This document shows, in pieces, positions 16,573 to 25,421 of a stretch of 64,000 nt of DNA. A program made the position numbers and the translations under genes. Source of the DNA: Streptomyces asiaticus (GTDB taxonomy: Bacteria > Actinomycetota > Actinomycetes > Streptomycetales > Streptomycetaceae). The first letter of the stretch is position 1. The number at the start of each line of letters is the position of its first letter. The DNA is taken from the NCBI RefSeq assembly GCF_018138715.1, contig NZ_JAGSHX010000006.1:8246001-8310000 (forward strand), in the 5' to 3' direction. Under the pieces are notes generated by a model. That model was given only the letters and a program-made list of their open reading frames with translations, was not told the origin of the DNA and did not search any database.

Positions 16573-17853
16573 TCAGACGACGCTGAGCAGCGCCGGGTCC
16601 CGCGGCAGTCGCAGTTCGTCCGCCGCCAGCGCCGCCGCGACGCACAGCGCCCCGTCCAGCGGATCCCCGGCCGCCTCGGTGACCCGGACCCCGGGCAGCC
16701 GCGCCGCCAGCTCCTCGCGCACGGGCGTCAGCAGCGGCGCGCCCATGCGGAACAGCCCGCCGGTGAGCGCCACCTCGCTCGACTCCAGCCGGGGGCAGAC
16801 CGCCTCCGCGGCCTCGGCGACATGGCGGGCGGCGGTCCGCAGGATCGCCTCCGCGACCGGGTCCTCGGCGGCGCACCGGCCCACCTCGGGGGCGAAGGAG
16901 GCCAGGACGGCGGGGCGGTCGGGGCGCGGATACAGCTTCCCCGGCAGCCCGGTCGCGGGGCCGAAGACCGCTTCCAGACGGGCCAGCAGCGGTTTCGAGC
17001 CGCCGTCGCGCCCGTCGTACGCGCGCATCGCCGCCTCCAGGCCCGCCCGGCCGATCCACGCACCGCCGCCGCAGTCGCCCAGCAGATGGCCCCACCCGTC
17101 GGCCCGCCGCCAGCCGGTGGCGGCCCAGCGGGTGTCCCCGCCCGGGGCGGCGGCGTCCGCGGCGGATGCGGCGTCCGTGCTGGACGTACCGCCAGCGCTG
17201 GGTACCCCGCCCGTGCCGGGTGCACTGCCCGTCCTGGACGCACCGCCCGTGCTGGGCGCATTGCCCGTACGGGACGCGTCATCCGGGTCGGACGCGACGC
17301 CCAAGCCCTTCGCGGCCCCCTCCGGCACCGCCCCCAGCGCGATCAGCCCCGTCCCCGCGGCGACCACCGCGCCGGGGCGCTGGCCCAACGCCCCGGCGTA
17401 CGCGGTCACCGCGTCGGCCGCCAGGGCCAGTCGCCGTACGCCCAGGGCGTCGGCGAGCGCGTCCGGGAGCCTGGCACGCAGATCGTCGCCGAGGGTGGCC
17501 ATGCCCGCCGCGCCGACGCAGACCGCGCCGAGGCGCCGGGCCCCGGCTTCGCGCAACAGCTCCCGGGCGGCGGGCAGCACCCGCGCCAGCAGGTCCTCCG
17601 CGTCGATGCCCCGGGCGCCGACGACGGCGGGCGTGGACGAGGACCACGTCAGCGGCGGCGAAGACCACCCCAGCGGCGGCGAGGACCACCCCAGCGGCGT
17701 GGACGACATGGGCGTCGGGGACCCGGTCAGTGGGTTCTGCGCGGCGGAGCCGCCGTAGGCGTTCGCGCGGGCCACCCCCACCCGTACGCCCGAGCCGCCC
17801 GAATCGATCCCGAGCACATGCGTCGCCGCGGTGTCGGGCACCGTATCGGTCAC
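16573..17853 (-). CDS. BadF/BadG/BcrA/BcrD-type ATPase, N-acetylglucosamine kinase-like
   Basis: 426 aa, GTG start. N-terminal phosphate-binding loop GIDSGGSGVRVGV and the domain DCGGGAWIGRAGLEAAM are the ASKHA (sugar kinase) signatures seen in N-acetylglucosamine kinase-like proteins. Two low-complexity stretches disturb the fold: a 7-residue repeat (SSPPLGW, three copies, about residues 50-71) and a run of 6-residue repeats rich in Gly, Thr and Ser (about residues 191-226). Both come from DNA minisatellites. It starts 4 bp after the stop of the DUF2510 gene, so they are co-transcribed. Substrate unproven; a DasR-like site 3.8 kb away fits an amino-sugar theme only loosely. Confidence 0.78.
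   Translation of the reverse strand: MTDTVPDTAATHVLGIDSGGSGVRVGVARANAYGGSAAQNPLTGSPTPMSSTPLGWSSPPLGWSSPPLTWSSSTPAVVGARGIDAEDLLARVLPAARELLREAGARRLGAVCVGAAGMATLGDDLRARLPDALADALGVRRLALAADAVTAYAGALGQRPGAVVAAGTGLIALGAVPEGAAKGLGVASDPDDASRTGNAPSTGGASRTGSAPGTGGVPSAGGTSSTDAASAADAAAPGGDTRWAATGWRRADGWGHLLGDCGGGAWIGRAGLEAAMRAYDGRDGGSKPLLARLEAVFGPATGLPGKLYPRPDRPAVLASFAPEVGRCAAEDPVAEAILRTAARHVAEAAEAVCPRLESSEVALTGGLFRMGAPLLTPVREELAARLPGVRVTEAAGDPLDGALCVAAALAADELRLPRDPALLSVV
17176..17283. repeat. 18-bp in-frame minisatellite in the kinase gene, six units
   Basis: Six adjacent 18-bp units, near consensus CGTGCTGGGCGCACCGCC, each adding six residues to the encoded protein without shifting frame. Units differ at several positions. 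Confidence 0.85.
17642..17704. repeat. 21-bp in-frame minisatellite in the kinase gene, three units
   Basis: Three 21-bp units built on GACCACCCCAGCGGCGGCGA, encoding three SSPPLGW-like heptads near the N-terminus of the kinase. Confidence 0.85.
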
Positions 17854-17857
17854 CGGC

Positions 17858-18679
17858 TCAGCCGAATCCGCGCGAGTCCTGCTTGAGCGCCGTGTCCACG
17901 GTGAGGGCCGTGGCGATCACAAGGCTCAGCAGCGGATCGGGCAGCTGGCGGTGGATCTGGAGGACGTAGTTGTCCGCCGTCGTGAACATCGTCTTCGCCA
18001 GGCCCTCCCAGGTCTTGGTGATCCGGGCGACCTCGCTGTCCGTATGGTCGACGATGGCGAAGTTCCAGGCCCGCCAGTTCTCCGCCTTGATGGCGCCGAC
18101 CTGCTGGCCGTTGACGAGGATGCCGAAGTTGATCTTGCCGAAGACGTTCTGCTGGACGATCTCACCGACCGGCTGTCCGTCCGGACGGGTCACCAGCACC
18201 TTGGACTTCACGAACTTCGCGGGCCGGGTGAGTACCAGATGCGGCTGCCCGTTGGCGTCGCGGATCTCCAGCCGATGCGTCATGAACTGGTCGAGGCTCG
18301 TGACGAACCGCGCGACCTTCTTCAGCGTGCTCTGGCCGACCTGGACCACCGAACCGATGGTGCGCCCGTGCTGGTCGAAGACGCTGTACTCATTGGTGAG
18401 CTCGATCAGCTTGGCCTTCTGGTTCACCACCAGCACCGGTTCGGTGAACAGCGTGCCGCTGCCGCCCGCCACGGGTCCCACATGTGCCTGCTGCTGCACC
18501 TGGTGCTGGACCTTGCCGGGGTTGTGGTTGGGCGCGGCGGCCTGCTGCGGTGGGGGCTGTCCGGGCTGGCCGGCGTGCGTATGGGCGGTCCACTGGGCAC
18601 CGTCCCACCAGCGCAGCTGGTTCGGTGCGCCCTGGGGGTCGGCGTACCAGCCCGGAGGGGTGTTCGTAGGTGATGTCAT
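17858..18679 (-). CDS. DUF2510 plus scramblase/LURP-one-like protein
   Basis: 273 aa. The N-terminus has the DUF2510 motif GWYADPQG...LRWWDGAQWTAHTH, a short module often found on actinobacterial membrane-associated proteins. A Pro/Gln linker follows, then a domain of about 195 residues resembling phospholipid scramblase or LURP-one proteins (LFTEPVLVVNQKAKLIELTNEY, EYSVFDQHGRTIGSV, NFAIVDHTDSEVARITKTWEG). No clear signal peptide. Function in bacteria is unknown. Its stop is 4 bp before the kinase start. Confidence 0.8.
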   Translation of the reverse strand: MTSPTNTPPGWYADPQGAPNQLRWWDGAQWTAHTHAGQPGQPPPQQAAAPNHNPGKVQHQVQQQAHVGPVAGGSGTLFTEPVLVVNQKAKLIELTNEYSVFDQHGRTIGSVVQVGQSTLKKVARFVTSLDQFMTHRLEIRDANGQPHLVLTRPAKFVKSKVLVTRPDGQPVGEIVQQNVFGKINFGILVNGQQVGAIKAENWRAWNFAIVDHTDSEVARITKTWEGLAKTMFTTADNYVLQIHRQLPDPLLSLVIATALTVDTALKQDSRGFG

Positions 18680-18718
18680 GGCGGGCAGACTACCCCTGGC
18701 CCACCTGGAACTATGGGT

Positions 18719-19396
18719 TCAGGGAAGGCGCCAGTCCACGGGCTGCGCCCCCTGTTGTGCCAGCAGCTCATTGGCGCGGCTGAAGGGGCGGGAGCCGAAG
18801 AACCCGCGGTCGGCGGACATGGGGGAGGGGTGCGCGGACTCGACCGCCGGAAGGCTGCCCAGCAGCGGTCGTACGTTACGGGCGTCGCGGCCCCACAGGA
18901 TGGCCACCAGGGGGCGGCCGCGCCCGGCCAGCGCCCGGATGGCCTGCTCGGTGACCTCCTCCCAGCCCTTGCCGCGGTGGGCGGCGGGACGGCGCGGGGC
19001 CGTGGTGAGCGCCTTGTTGAGCAGCAGCACGCCCTGCTGGGTCCAGGGCGTCAGATCGCCGTTGGACGGACGCGGCAGAGCGAGGTCGGTGTGCAGCTCG
19101 CGGTAGATGTTCTCCAGACTGCCGGGCAGCGGCCGCACCTCGGGCGCCACCGAGAAGCTGAGCCCCACCGCATGACCGGGTGTGGGATACGGGTCCTGAC
19201 CCACGATCAGCACCTTCACCTCGTCGAAGGGCTGCTGGAAGGCGCGCAGCACATTCGGCCCGGCGGGCAGATAGGTGCGGCCTGCCGCGATCTCGGACCG
19301 CAGGAAGTCGCCCATCGCCGCGATGCGTTCCTCGACGGGCTCAAGTGCCTTGGCCCAGCCCGCTTCCACAATTTCATTCAAGGGTCGTGCTGCCAC
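18719..19396 (-). CDS. ung: Uracil-DNA glycosylase, family 1
   Basis: 225 aa, the usual length. Active-site motif [16 protein letters not shown] with the catalytic Asp, the uracil-binding block LLLNKALTT, and the DNA-intercalation loop HPSPMSA are all present. It removes uracil from DNA to start base-excision repair. It lies 39 bp upstream of the DUF2510 gene on the same strand and may share its transcript. Confidence 0.95.
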   Translation of the reverse strand: MAARPLNEIVEAGWAKALEPVEERIAAMGDFLRSEIAAGRTYLPAGPNVLRAFQQPFDEVKVLIVGQDPYPTPGHAVGLSFSVAPEVRPLPGSLENIYRELHTDLALPRPSNGDLTPWTQQGVLLLNKALTTAPRRPAAHRGKGWEEVTEQAIRALAGRGRPLVAILWGRDARNVRPLLGSLPAVESAHPSPMSADRGFFGSRPFSRANELLAQQGAQPVDWRLP

Positions 19397-19473
19397 ACCG
19401 CGCCACTCTAGTGGCTCAGCGGGTGGCCGCGTGCCACCTCACGATCACTCTCAGCCGATCGCGGCGATCGCCC

Positions 19474-20562
19474 TCAGTCGATCACCGCGGCCCGGACACA
19501 CAGCACATCGGGGAGATGGTGGGCGATCTGCCGCCAGCTCTCGCCCTCGTCGGCGCTCGCGTACACCTCGCCGTTGCGATTGCCGAAGTAGACCCCGGCC
19601 GGATCGGCGTCATCGGTGCGCAGCGCGTCCCTCAGCACCACCCCGTAGTGCGGCTCGCCGGGCAGCCCGGCGCACCGCTCCTCCCAGGTGGCGCCCGCGT
19701 CCTCGGTGCGGAACACCCGGCAGCGGTAGCCCGGGGGGTAGCGGTCCGAGCCGTCGGCGGCGGGGAAGACGTACGCGACGCCGCTGCGGCGCGGATGGAC
19801 GGCGACCGCGAAGCCGAAGTCCGCCGGGAGGCCCTCGCTGATCTCGGCCCAGTGCGCCCCGCCGTCGTCGCTGCGGTACACCCCGCCGTGGTTCTGGAGA
19901 TAGAGCCGGTCGGGGTCGACCGGATCCCGGGCGATCTTGTGGACGCACTGCCCGAACTCGGGATACTGATCCGGCAGGAATTCCGCTCTGAGCCCGCTGT
20001 TGGACGGCGCCCAGCTCTCCCCGCCGTCCGCCGAGCGGTACACCCCGCCGGAGGACACGGCGACCATGAGCGCCCGCGGGTCCCTCGGATCGGTGACGAC
20101 CGTGTGCACGGCCTGCCCGCCGAACCCCTCGCCCCACTCCGGCCGCTGCGGGTGGTCCCACAGGCTGCGGACGAACGCGAAGGTCTCCCCGCCGTCCTCG
20201 GAGCGGAACAGCGCGCCCGGCTGGGTGCCCGCGTAGACCACCTCCGGCTCGTCGGGCCCGGCGGGCTCCAGCTGCCACACCCGCTCCAGCGAGGTGCCGG
20301 TGGACTCGGGGAACTTCACCGCGGGCCTGGCGGGCTCGTGCCAGCTCGCCCCGAGGTCCTCGGAGCGGAAGACCGAGGGGCCCCAGTGCGAGCTGTCCGC
20401 ACCGGCCAGCAGCCGGGGGCGGTCGCCCCGGGTGTCGATGCCGACGGAGTACACCGCCTGCATGGGGAAGTGGGGGCCGGTGAGATCCCAGCCCCCGCGG
20501 CCGCCGGGGCGGCCGAGGAAGAGACCCTTGCGGGTGCCGACGGCGAGCAGGACATCGTTCAT
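19474..20562 (-). CDS. BNR/Asp-box repeat protein (sialidase-like propeller)
   Basis: 362 aa. At least six Asp-box repeats of the form (F/Y)-R-S-x-D-x-G-x-x-W are visible: FRSEDLGASW, FRSEDGGETF, YRSADGGESW, YRSDDGGAHW, FRTEDAGATW and YASADEGESW. This predicts a beta-propeller like sialidases or the Ycf48/HCF136 assembly factors. No signal peptide and no sialidase catalytic Arg triad evident, so enzyme activity is doubtful. Function unknown. Confidence 0.75.
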   Translation of the reverse strand: MNDVLLAVGTRKGLFLGRPGGRGGWDLTGPHFPMQAVYSVGIDTRGDRPRLLAGADSSHWGPSVFRSEDLGASWHEPARPAVKFPESTGTSLERVWQLEPAGPDEPEVVYAGTQPGALFRSEDGGETFAFVRSLWDHPQRPEWGEGFGGQAVHTVVTDPRDPRALMVAVSSGGVYRSADGGESWAPSNSGLRAEFLPDQYPEFGQCVHKIARDPVDPDRLYLQNHGGVYRSDDGGAHWAEISEGLPADFGFAVAVHPRRSGVAYVFPAADGSDRYPPGYRCRVFRTEDAGATWEERCAGLPGEPHYGVVLRDALRTDDADPAGVYFGNRNGEVYASADEGESWRQIAHHLPDVLCVRAAVID

Positions 20563-20703
20563 GACGGCTCACTCCTTGGAGTGCGGGACGGGACGGCGGA
20601 ACGCATGGATGTGTCCGTCATCACAGAGTCTGCACCCACCCACTGACAACGGCCCGGAAGCGGCCGCGGCACGGAAGGCCTTGCGCGTCATACGAGAGGC
20701 ATC

Positions 20704-20727
20704 GTAATTTGACGATCGTCGTACTAC
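20704..20727. promoter_or_regulatory. Putative ArsR-family operator upstream of the flavin oxidoreductase gene
   Basis: A 24-bp imperfect palindrome (half-sites GTAATTTGACGA and GTAGTACGACGA). The same sequence, inverted and with only a few changes, occurs at 21923-21946 in front of the ArsR gene. TTTGACGATCG and CGTACTAC are shared exactly. It lies 61 bp before the oxidoreductase start. Confidence 0.75.
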
Positions 20728-20787
20728 GGTGGTTACCGTACTAAGCCGCGGTCCGGCCGGACCCCACGAGGAGAAACGGAGACGTTC

Positions 20788-21867
20788 ATGAGTGCCCTCT
20801 TCGACCCCTTCACCCTGCGGTCGGTGACCATCCCCAACCGCCTCTGGATGTCGCCCATGTGCCAGTACAGCGCGGACCCGGACAAGGGCGCCGGGGTCCC
20901 GCACGACTGGCACTTCGTCCACTACGGTGCCCGCGCCGCCGGCGGCACCGGGCTGATCCTGGTCGAGGCGACGGCCGTGTCCCCCGAGGGCCGCATCAGC
21001 CCCGGAGACCTCGGCATCTGGAACGACACCCAGGTCGAGGCGTTCCGTAAGATCGTCCGCTTCCTCAAGGGGCAGGGCACCGTCCCGGGCGTCCAGCTCG
21101 CCCATGCCGGCCGTAAGGCGTCCACCGACGCCCCCTGGAGGGGCGGCGCGCCGCTCGGCGCCGACCAGCGGGGCTGGCAGCCGCTGGGGCCGAGCCCGGT
21201 CCCGTTCGACGAGGGCCATCCGGTGCCGGACGAGCTGTCCGAGGCGCGGATCGGCGAGATCACCCAACAGTTCGCGGACGCGGCACGGCGCGCGCTCGCG
21301 GCCGGTTTCGAGGTGGCCGAGATCCACGGTGCCCACGGCTATCTCATCCATGAGTTCCTCTCCCCGCACAGCAACCACCGCACCGACGGCTACGGCGGCT
21401 CCTTCGAGAACCGCGTCCGCTTCGCCCTGGAGGTCGTCGACGCGGTCCGTGCGGTCTGGCCGGACGAACTGCCGCTGTTCTTCCGCATCTCGGCCACCGA
21501 CTGGCTGGAGGAGAACGGCTGGGCCCCGGAGGACACCGTCCGGCTCGCCGCCCTGCTGAAGGACCACGGTGTGGACCTCCTCGACGTCTCCAGCGGTGGC
21601 AACGCCGCCGGTGTGCGCATTCCGGTGGAGCCGGGCTACCAGGTGCCGTTCGCCGCGCGGGTGCGCCGGGAGACCGGGCTGCCGGTGGCCGCCGTCGGGC
21701 TGATCACCGAGGCGGAGCAGGCCGAGAAGATCGTCACCAATGGCGAGGCGGACGCCGTACTGCTGGGCCGCGAACTGCTCCGGGACCCCTACTTCGCCCG
21801 CCATGCGGCGGTCGAACTGGGCGGCCAGGTGCACAGCCCGGACCAGTACCACCGCGCGGTCCGGTAG
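20788..21867 (+). CDS. NADH:flavin oxidoreductase, Old Yellow Enzyme (YqjM-like)
   Basis: 359 aa FMN enzyme. Family motifs: PFTLRSVTIPNRLWMSPMCQYSA with the regulatory Cys typical of YqjM-type members, GLILVEATAVSPEGR, QLAHAGRKAS, the catalytic EIHGAHGYLIHEFLSP, and DAVLLGRELLRDPYF. It reduces activated C=C bonds using NAD(P)H. Good ribosome site (GAGGAGAAACGGAG) upstream. It is followed by an ArsR regulator gene and shares an operator with it. Confidence 0.93.
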   Translation: MSALFDPFTLRSVTIPNRLWMSPMCQYSADPDKGAGVPHDWHFVHYGARAAGGTGLILVEATAVSPEGRISPGDLGIWNDTQVEAFRKIVRFLKGQGTVPGVQLAHAGRKASTDAPWRGGAPLGADQRGWQPLGPSPVPFDEGHPVPDELSEARIGEITQQFADAARRALAAGFEVAEIHGAHGYLIHEFLSPHSNHRTDGYGGSFENRVRFALEVVDAVRAVWPDELPLFFRISATDWLEENGWAPEDTVRLAALLKDHGVDLLDVSSGGNAAGVRIPVEPGYQVPFAARVRRETGLPVAAVGLITEAEQAEKIVTNGEADAVLLGRELLRDPYFARHAAVELGGQVHSPDQYHRAVR

Positions 21868-21922
21868 GCGCCGCGAGCGACACCGCCGTCCCGTCCGGGG
21901 CCTCGAGTAGTTCGGAGCTGAA

Positions 21923-21946
21923 GTAGTACGGCGATCGTCAAACTAC
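21923..21946. promoter_or_regulatory. Putative ArsR-family operator upstream of the arsR-like gene
   Basis: A 24-bp imperfect palindrome with half-sites GTAGTACGGCGA and GTAGTTTGACGA, in inverted orientation relative to the copy at 20704-20727. It lies 36 bp before the GTG start of the ArsR gene, so it fits autoregulation. Confidence 0.75.
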
Positions 21947-21982
21947 ACTGGAGGTCTCGGAACGAGGCGATGAGGAGCAGCC

Positions 21983-22390
21983 GTGCAGACACAGACCACG
22001 CCGACCGCGCCCCAGTCCCAGCCCCGGGCGTCGTCCCAGCCCCAGGCGGCCGGGCGCTCGCTGGAGCATCCACGGCGCGAGGAGATCCGCCTCGAGGACG
22101 TGCTGCACGCGCTCTCCGACCCCATGCGGATGCGGGTGGTGCGGACGCTCGCCGAGGAGAACTGCGAGCTGTCCTGTTCGGTCTTCGACCTGCCGGTCAG
22201 CAAGTCCACCACCACCCACCACTTCCGGGTGCTGCGCGAATGCGGTGTGATCCACCAGATCTACCGGGGCACCGCCAAGATGAGCGCGCTGCGCCGCGCC
22301 GACCTAGACGCGCTGTTCCCCGGACTGCTCGACAGCGTCCTCGCCGCCGCGGCCCTCCAGGAGGGGCGCGGCGGCGGCGACCGGGGCTGA
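21983..22390 (+). CDS. ArsR-family winged-helix regulator
   Basis: 135 aa, GTG start with GAGGAG upstream. The helix-turn-helix is in SVFDLPVSKSTTTHHFRVL, preceded by LHALSDPMRMRVVRTLAE. It contains Cys residues (NCELSCS) near the recognition helix, which might sense metal, electrophile or redox state. The same operator before this gene and the flavin oxidoreductase suggests that it represses both. Its 3' end overlaps the convergent permease gene by 87 bp. Confidence 0.88.
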   Translation: MQTQTTPTAPQSQPRASSQPQAAGRSLEHPRREEIRLEDVLHALSDPMRMRVVRTLAEENCELSCSVFDLPVSKSTTTHHFRVLRECGVIHQIYRGTAKMSALRRADLDALFPGLLDSVLAAAALQEGRGGGDRG

Positions 22391-23692
22391 AGTCCGCCCG
22401 CCCGGCAGGTGGTTGAAGAGCAGATTGAGCGCGATCGCGGTGACGCACCCGGCGCTGATCCCGCTGTCCATCACCGTCTGGAACCAGTCCGGGAACTCCT
22501 TGTAGATCCCCGGCACGCCCACCGGCAGCAGCCCCACGGCGACCGACACCGCCACCACCGTCAGGTTGTGGTTGTCCCGGAAGTCCACCCCGGCCAGTGT
22601 GCGCAGCCCGCTCGCCGCGACCGTACCGAACATCACCAGACCCGCACCGCCCAGCACCGGGGCCGGGATCGCCGCCACCACCGCGCCCAGCTTCGGGCCA
22701 AGACCGAGCAGCACCAGCAGGCCGCCCGCGGCCGCGACCACCCAGCGGCTGCGCACCCGGGTCATCCCCACCAGGCCGACGTTCTGCGCGAAGGCGGTGT
22801 ACGGGAAGGTGTTGAAGACCCCGCCGAGTACGGTCGCGGCGCCGTCCGCGCGCAGTCCGTCCGCCAGCCGCTTCCCGTCGACCGGGCGCTCGGTCAGCTC
22901 GCCCACCGCGATGAAGTCGCCGGTGGTCTCGGTCATCGTCACCAGCGCGACGACCAGCATGGACACCACGGCCGGGGTCTCGAACGTCGGGGTGCCGAAG
23001 TGGAACGGGGTGGAGACGCCGACCCAGTCGGCGTCGCCCACCCCGGAGAAGTCGGTGAAGCCCAGGGGTATCGCGGCCGCCGTCCCGGCCACGATCCCGA
23101 CCAGCACCGCCACCCGGCTGAGGAACCCGGGCGCGAAGCGCTGCACGGCCAGGACGAGGACCAGCACCCCGGCGGCCAGGCCCAGGTTCTTCGGCGCGCC
23201 GAAGTCCGGCGCGCCCTGGCCGCCCGCCGCCCAGTTGCCCGCGACCGGCAGCAGCGAAAGGCCGATGATCAGTATCACCGTGCCGGTCACCAGCGGCGGG
23301 AAGAACCGCAGCAGCCGACCGAAGACCGGCGCCAGCACGATCATCGCCACCCCGGCCACGATCACCGAGCCGTAGATCGCGCGCAGCCCGCCGCCCTCCG
23401 TGCCGATCAGCACCATGGGGGTGACCGCCGCGAAGGTGCAGCCCTGCATGATCGGCAGCCGGACGCCGAACCGCCACAGCCCCACGCACTGGAGGACCGT
23501 GGCGATACCGCACAGCAACAGATCGGCGTTGATGAGATACGCCAGGTCGGCAGGGGACAGCTTCATCGCCCCGCCGACGATCAGCGGCACGGCCACCGCG
23601 CCCGCGTACATGGCCAGCACATGCTGGAGTCCGAAGGCGGCGAGCCGGCCGGGCGGCGGCACCTCGTCCACGGGATGGCGTACGGACGTCAT
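22304..23692 (-). CDS. Nucleobase:cation symporter-2, xanthine/uric acid permease type
   Basis: 462 aa with about 12-14 hydrophobic segments. Conserved NCS2 stretches: GLQHVLAMYAGAVAVPLIVGGA, VTMTETTGDFIAVGEL (the substrate-site acidic residue) and the signature FPYTAFAQNVGLVGMT. The TAFAQNVG form is that of xanthine/urate carriers rather than uracil carriers. Located in the cytoplasmic membrane. The C-terminal end overlaps the ArsR gene on the other strand. A small palindrome lies before the start. Confidence 0.88.
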   Translation of the reverse strand: MTSVRHPVDEVPPPGRLAAFGLQHVLAMYAGAVAVPLIVGGAMKLSPADLAYLINADLLLCGIATVLQCVGLWRFGVRLPIMQGCTFAAVTPMVLIGTEGGGLRAIYGSVIVAGVAMIVLAPVFGRLLRFFPPLVTGTVILIIGLSLLPVAGNWAAGGQGAPDFGAPKNLGLAAGVLVLVLAVQRFAPGFLSRVAVLVGIVAGTAAAIPLGFTDFSGVGDADWVGVSTPFHFGTPTFETPAVVSMLVVALVTMTETTGDFIAVGELTERPVDGKRLADGLRADGAATVLGGVFNTFPYTAFAQNVGLVGMTRVRSRWVVAAAGGLLVLLGLGPKLGAVVAAIPAPVLGGAGLVMFGTVAASGLRTLAGVDFRDNHNLTVVAVSVAVGLLPVGVPGIYKEFPDWFQTVMDSGISAGCVTAIALNLLFNHLPGGRTSAPVAAAAPLLEGRGGEDAVEQSGEQRV

Positions 23693-23750
23693 GGCGGCTC
23701 CTCGCGCGGGGTTGGGCGGCGGATCAGGGTGAGGCGACCGTAGAAGACTT

Positions 23751-23763
23751 CAACAATCTGTTG
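23751..23763. promoter_or_regulatory. Short palindrome in the permease promoter region
   Basis: CAACAATCTGTTG, a 5+5 inverted repeat with a 3-bp spacer in an AT-rich patch 59 bp before the permease start. Possible operator; the regulator is not identifiable. Confidence 0.35.
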
Positions 23764-23888
23764 ATTTCAGGAGTGTTGCCGTTGTGTGTCAACCCCCTGG
23801 AACCCGCGGACTCGCCGTCCCACGCCAACCCCATGGATCGCACGGACCCGCGGACCGCCGGTGGAAGCCGGCCCTCGCCCGGCCCGGA

Positions 23889-25232
23889 TCACTCCTGCCC
23901 GCGTGCCGCGCCCAGCAGCCCCGTCCAGTCCGGGATCTTCACCTTCGTACGCCCCAGCGCCTCGCCGAGCGCCTCCTCGGCCGCCTCGATCCGCAGCCAA
24001 CCGGTCCACTCCACCGGCTCCACCCCCGCCTCGCGCAGCGCCCGCAGCGGATCCGGCGCCACCGGGCGGGCGGCGAGCGCGTCCGCGTCGGCCAGCAGCG
24101 AGGCCACGGTCTCCTTCGCGCACGGCCGGTTGGTGCCGATCACCCCGGTCGGGCCGCGCTTGATCCACCCCGCCACGTACTCCCCGGGCGAGGGCACGCC
24201 GCCGCGCAGCACCCGCCCCGCCGCGTTGGGGACCGTGCCGCGCTCCTCGTCGAACGGCAGCCCCGGCAGCGGCACCCCCCGATAGCCCACCGACCGCAGC
24301 ACCAGCGGCGCCTCGATGTCCTCGAACACCCCGGTGCCCGCGACCCCGCCGCGCCCGTCCGGCGCGGTCCGCTCGAAGCGCACCGCGCGCACCGCGCCCT
24401 CGCCGAGCAGCGCCACCGGCTTGAGGAAGAACCGCAGATGGATCCGGCGCGGCCGGCCGGTGGGCGCGCGCCGCGCCCAGTCGCGCAGCACCTCGACATT
24501 GCGCCGGTTGATCCCCGGCAGCCCCGACGGGTCCGCGTACGCCGGGTCCAGCGCCAGCTCCTCGGGGTGCACCAACACATCGGCGCCGGTCAGCGCGCCC
24601 AGCTCGCGCAGCTCCTTGGTGGTGAACTTCGCCTGCGACGGCCCCCGCCTGCCGACCATATGGATGTCCGAGACCTGGCTCTCGGACAGCGCCCCGAGGG
24701 CGGCGTGCGGCACATCGGTGGGCCTCAGCTCCTCCGCCCCACGGGCCAGAATGCGCGCCACGTCCACCGCGACATTGCCCACCCCGATGACGACGGCGGA
24801 GCCCGCCCCGAGCGCGAAGGAGTCGACGGTCGCGTCGGGATGGGCGCTGTACCAGGAGACGAACTCGGTCGCGGAGAAGCTGCCCGGCAGCTCCTCGCCC
24901 GGAACGCCGAGCCGCCGGTCGGTGGCCGCGCCCACGCAGTAGACCACCGCGTGGTAGAGCCCGAGCAGCCGCTCGGGCACCAGCGGGGGCGGGCCCACCT
25001 GCACATTGCCGAGGAAGCTGACCCGGGGGTGCTCCAGGACCATGCGCAGCGTGTTCTGTAGCGACTTGATCTTCTCGTGGTCGGGTGCGACACCGTAGCG
25101 CACCAGCCCGTAGGGACAGGGCAGCCGGTCCAGCACATGCACCGACACCTCGGGGACGGCCTGCTGCTGGACGAGCGCTTGGGCGGCGTACACCCCGCTC
25201 GGCCCGGAACCGATGACCGCGACGCGAAGCAC
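23889..25232 (-). CDS. FAD-dependent ferredoxin/adrenodoxin reductase-like (FprA family)
   Basis: 447 aa, GTG start with GGAG before it. N-terminal FAD loop VIGSGPSGVYAAQAL, then LDRLPCPYGLVRYGVAPDHEKIK, the NADP loop VIGVGNVAVDVARIL, and the C-terminal FAD block GWIKRGPTGVIGTNRPCAKETV. This is the glutathione-reductase-fold type that passes electrons from NADPH to small ferredoxins and P450s. It lies about 9 kb from the cluster P450 and ferredoxin and could serve them, but nothing links it directly. Confidence 0.9.
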   Translation of the reverse strand: MLRVAVIGSGPSGVYAAQALVQQQAVPEVSVHVLDRLPCPYGLVRYGVAPDHEKIKSLQNTLRMVLEHPRVSFLGNVQVGPPPLVPERLLGLYHAVVYCVGAATDRRLGVPGEELPGSFSATEFVSWYSAHPDATVDSFALGAGSAVVIGVGNVAVDVARILARGAEELRPTDVPHAALGALSESQVSDIHMVGRRGPSQAKFTTKELRELGALTGADVLVHPEELALDPAYADPSGLPGINRRNVEVLRDWARRAPTGRPRRIHLRFFLKPVALLGEGAVRAVRFERTAPDGRGGVAGTGVFEDIEAPLVLRSVGYRGVPLPGLPFDEERGTVPNAAGRVLRGGVPSPGEYVAGWIKRGPTGVIGTNRPCAKETVASLLADADALAARPVAPDPLRALREAGVEPVEWTGWLRIEAAEEALGEALGRTKVKIPDWTGLLGAARGQE

Positions 25233-25421
25233 GAGGAGCTCCTTCCGCAGGATGTCTCCAGCATCCCACCCGGCGGGGCGCCCTGTCCGGCACTACGCGC
25301 CGAGGGACCGGTCCGGGTGACACCGCCCGGCCGCCGGTCCACGGGCCCGCGACCGCGCCGCGAGCCCGGCTCCAAGCGGGTCCAACGGTCCCTCCGGGTT
25401 CCGTGCGCCGCCCGCTACGAC

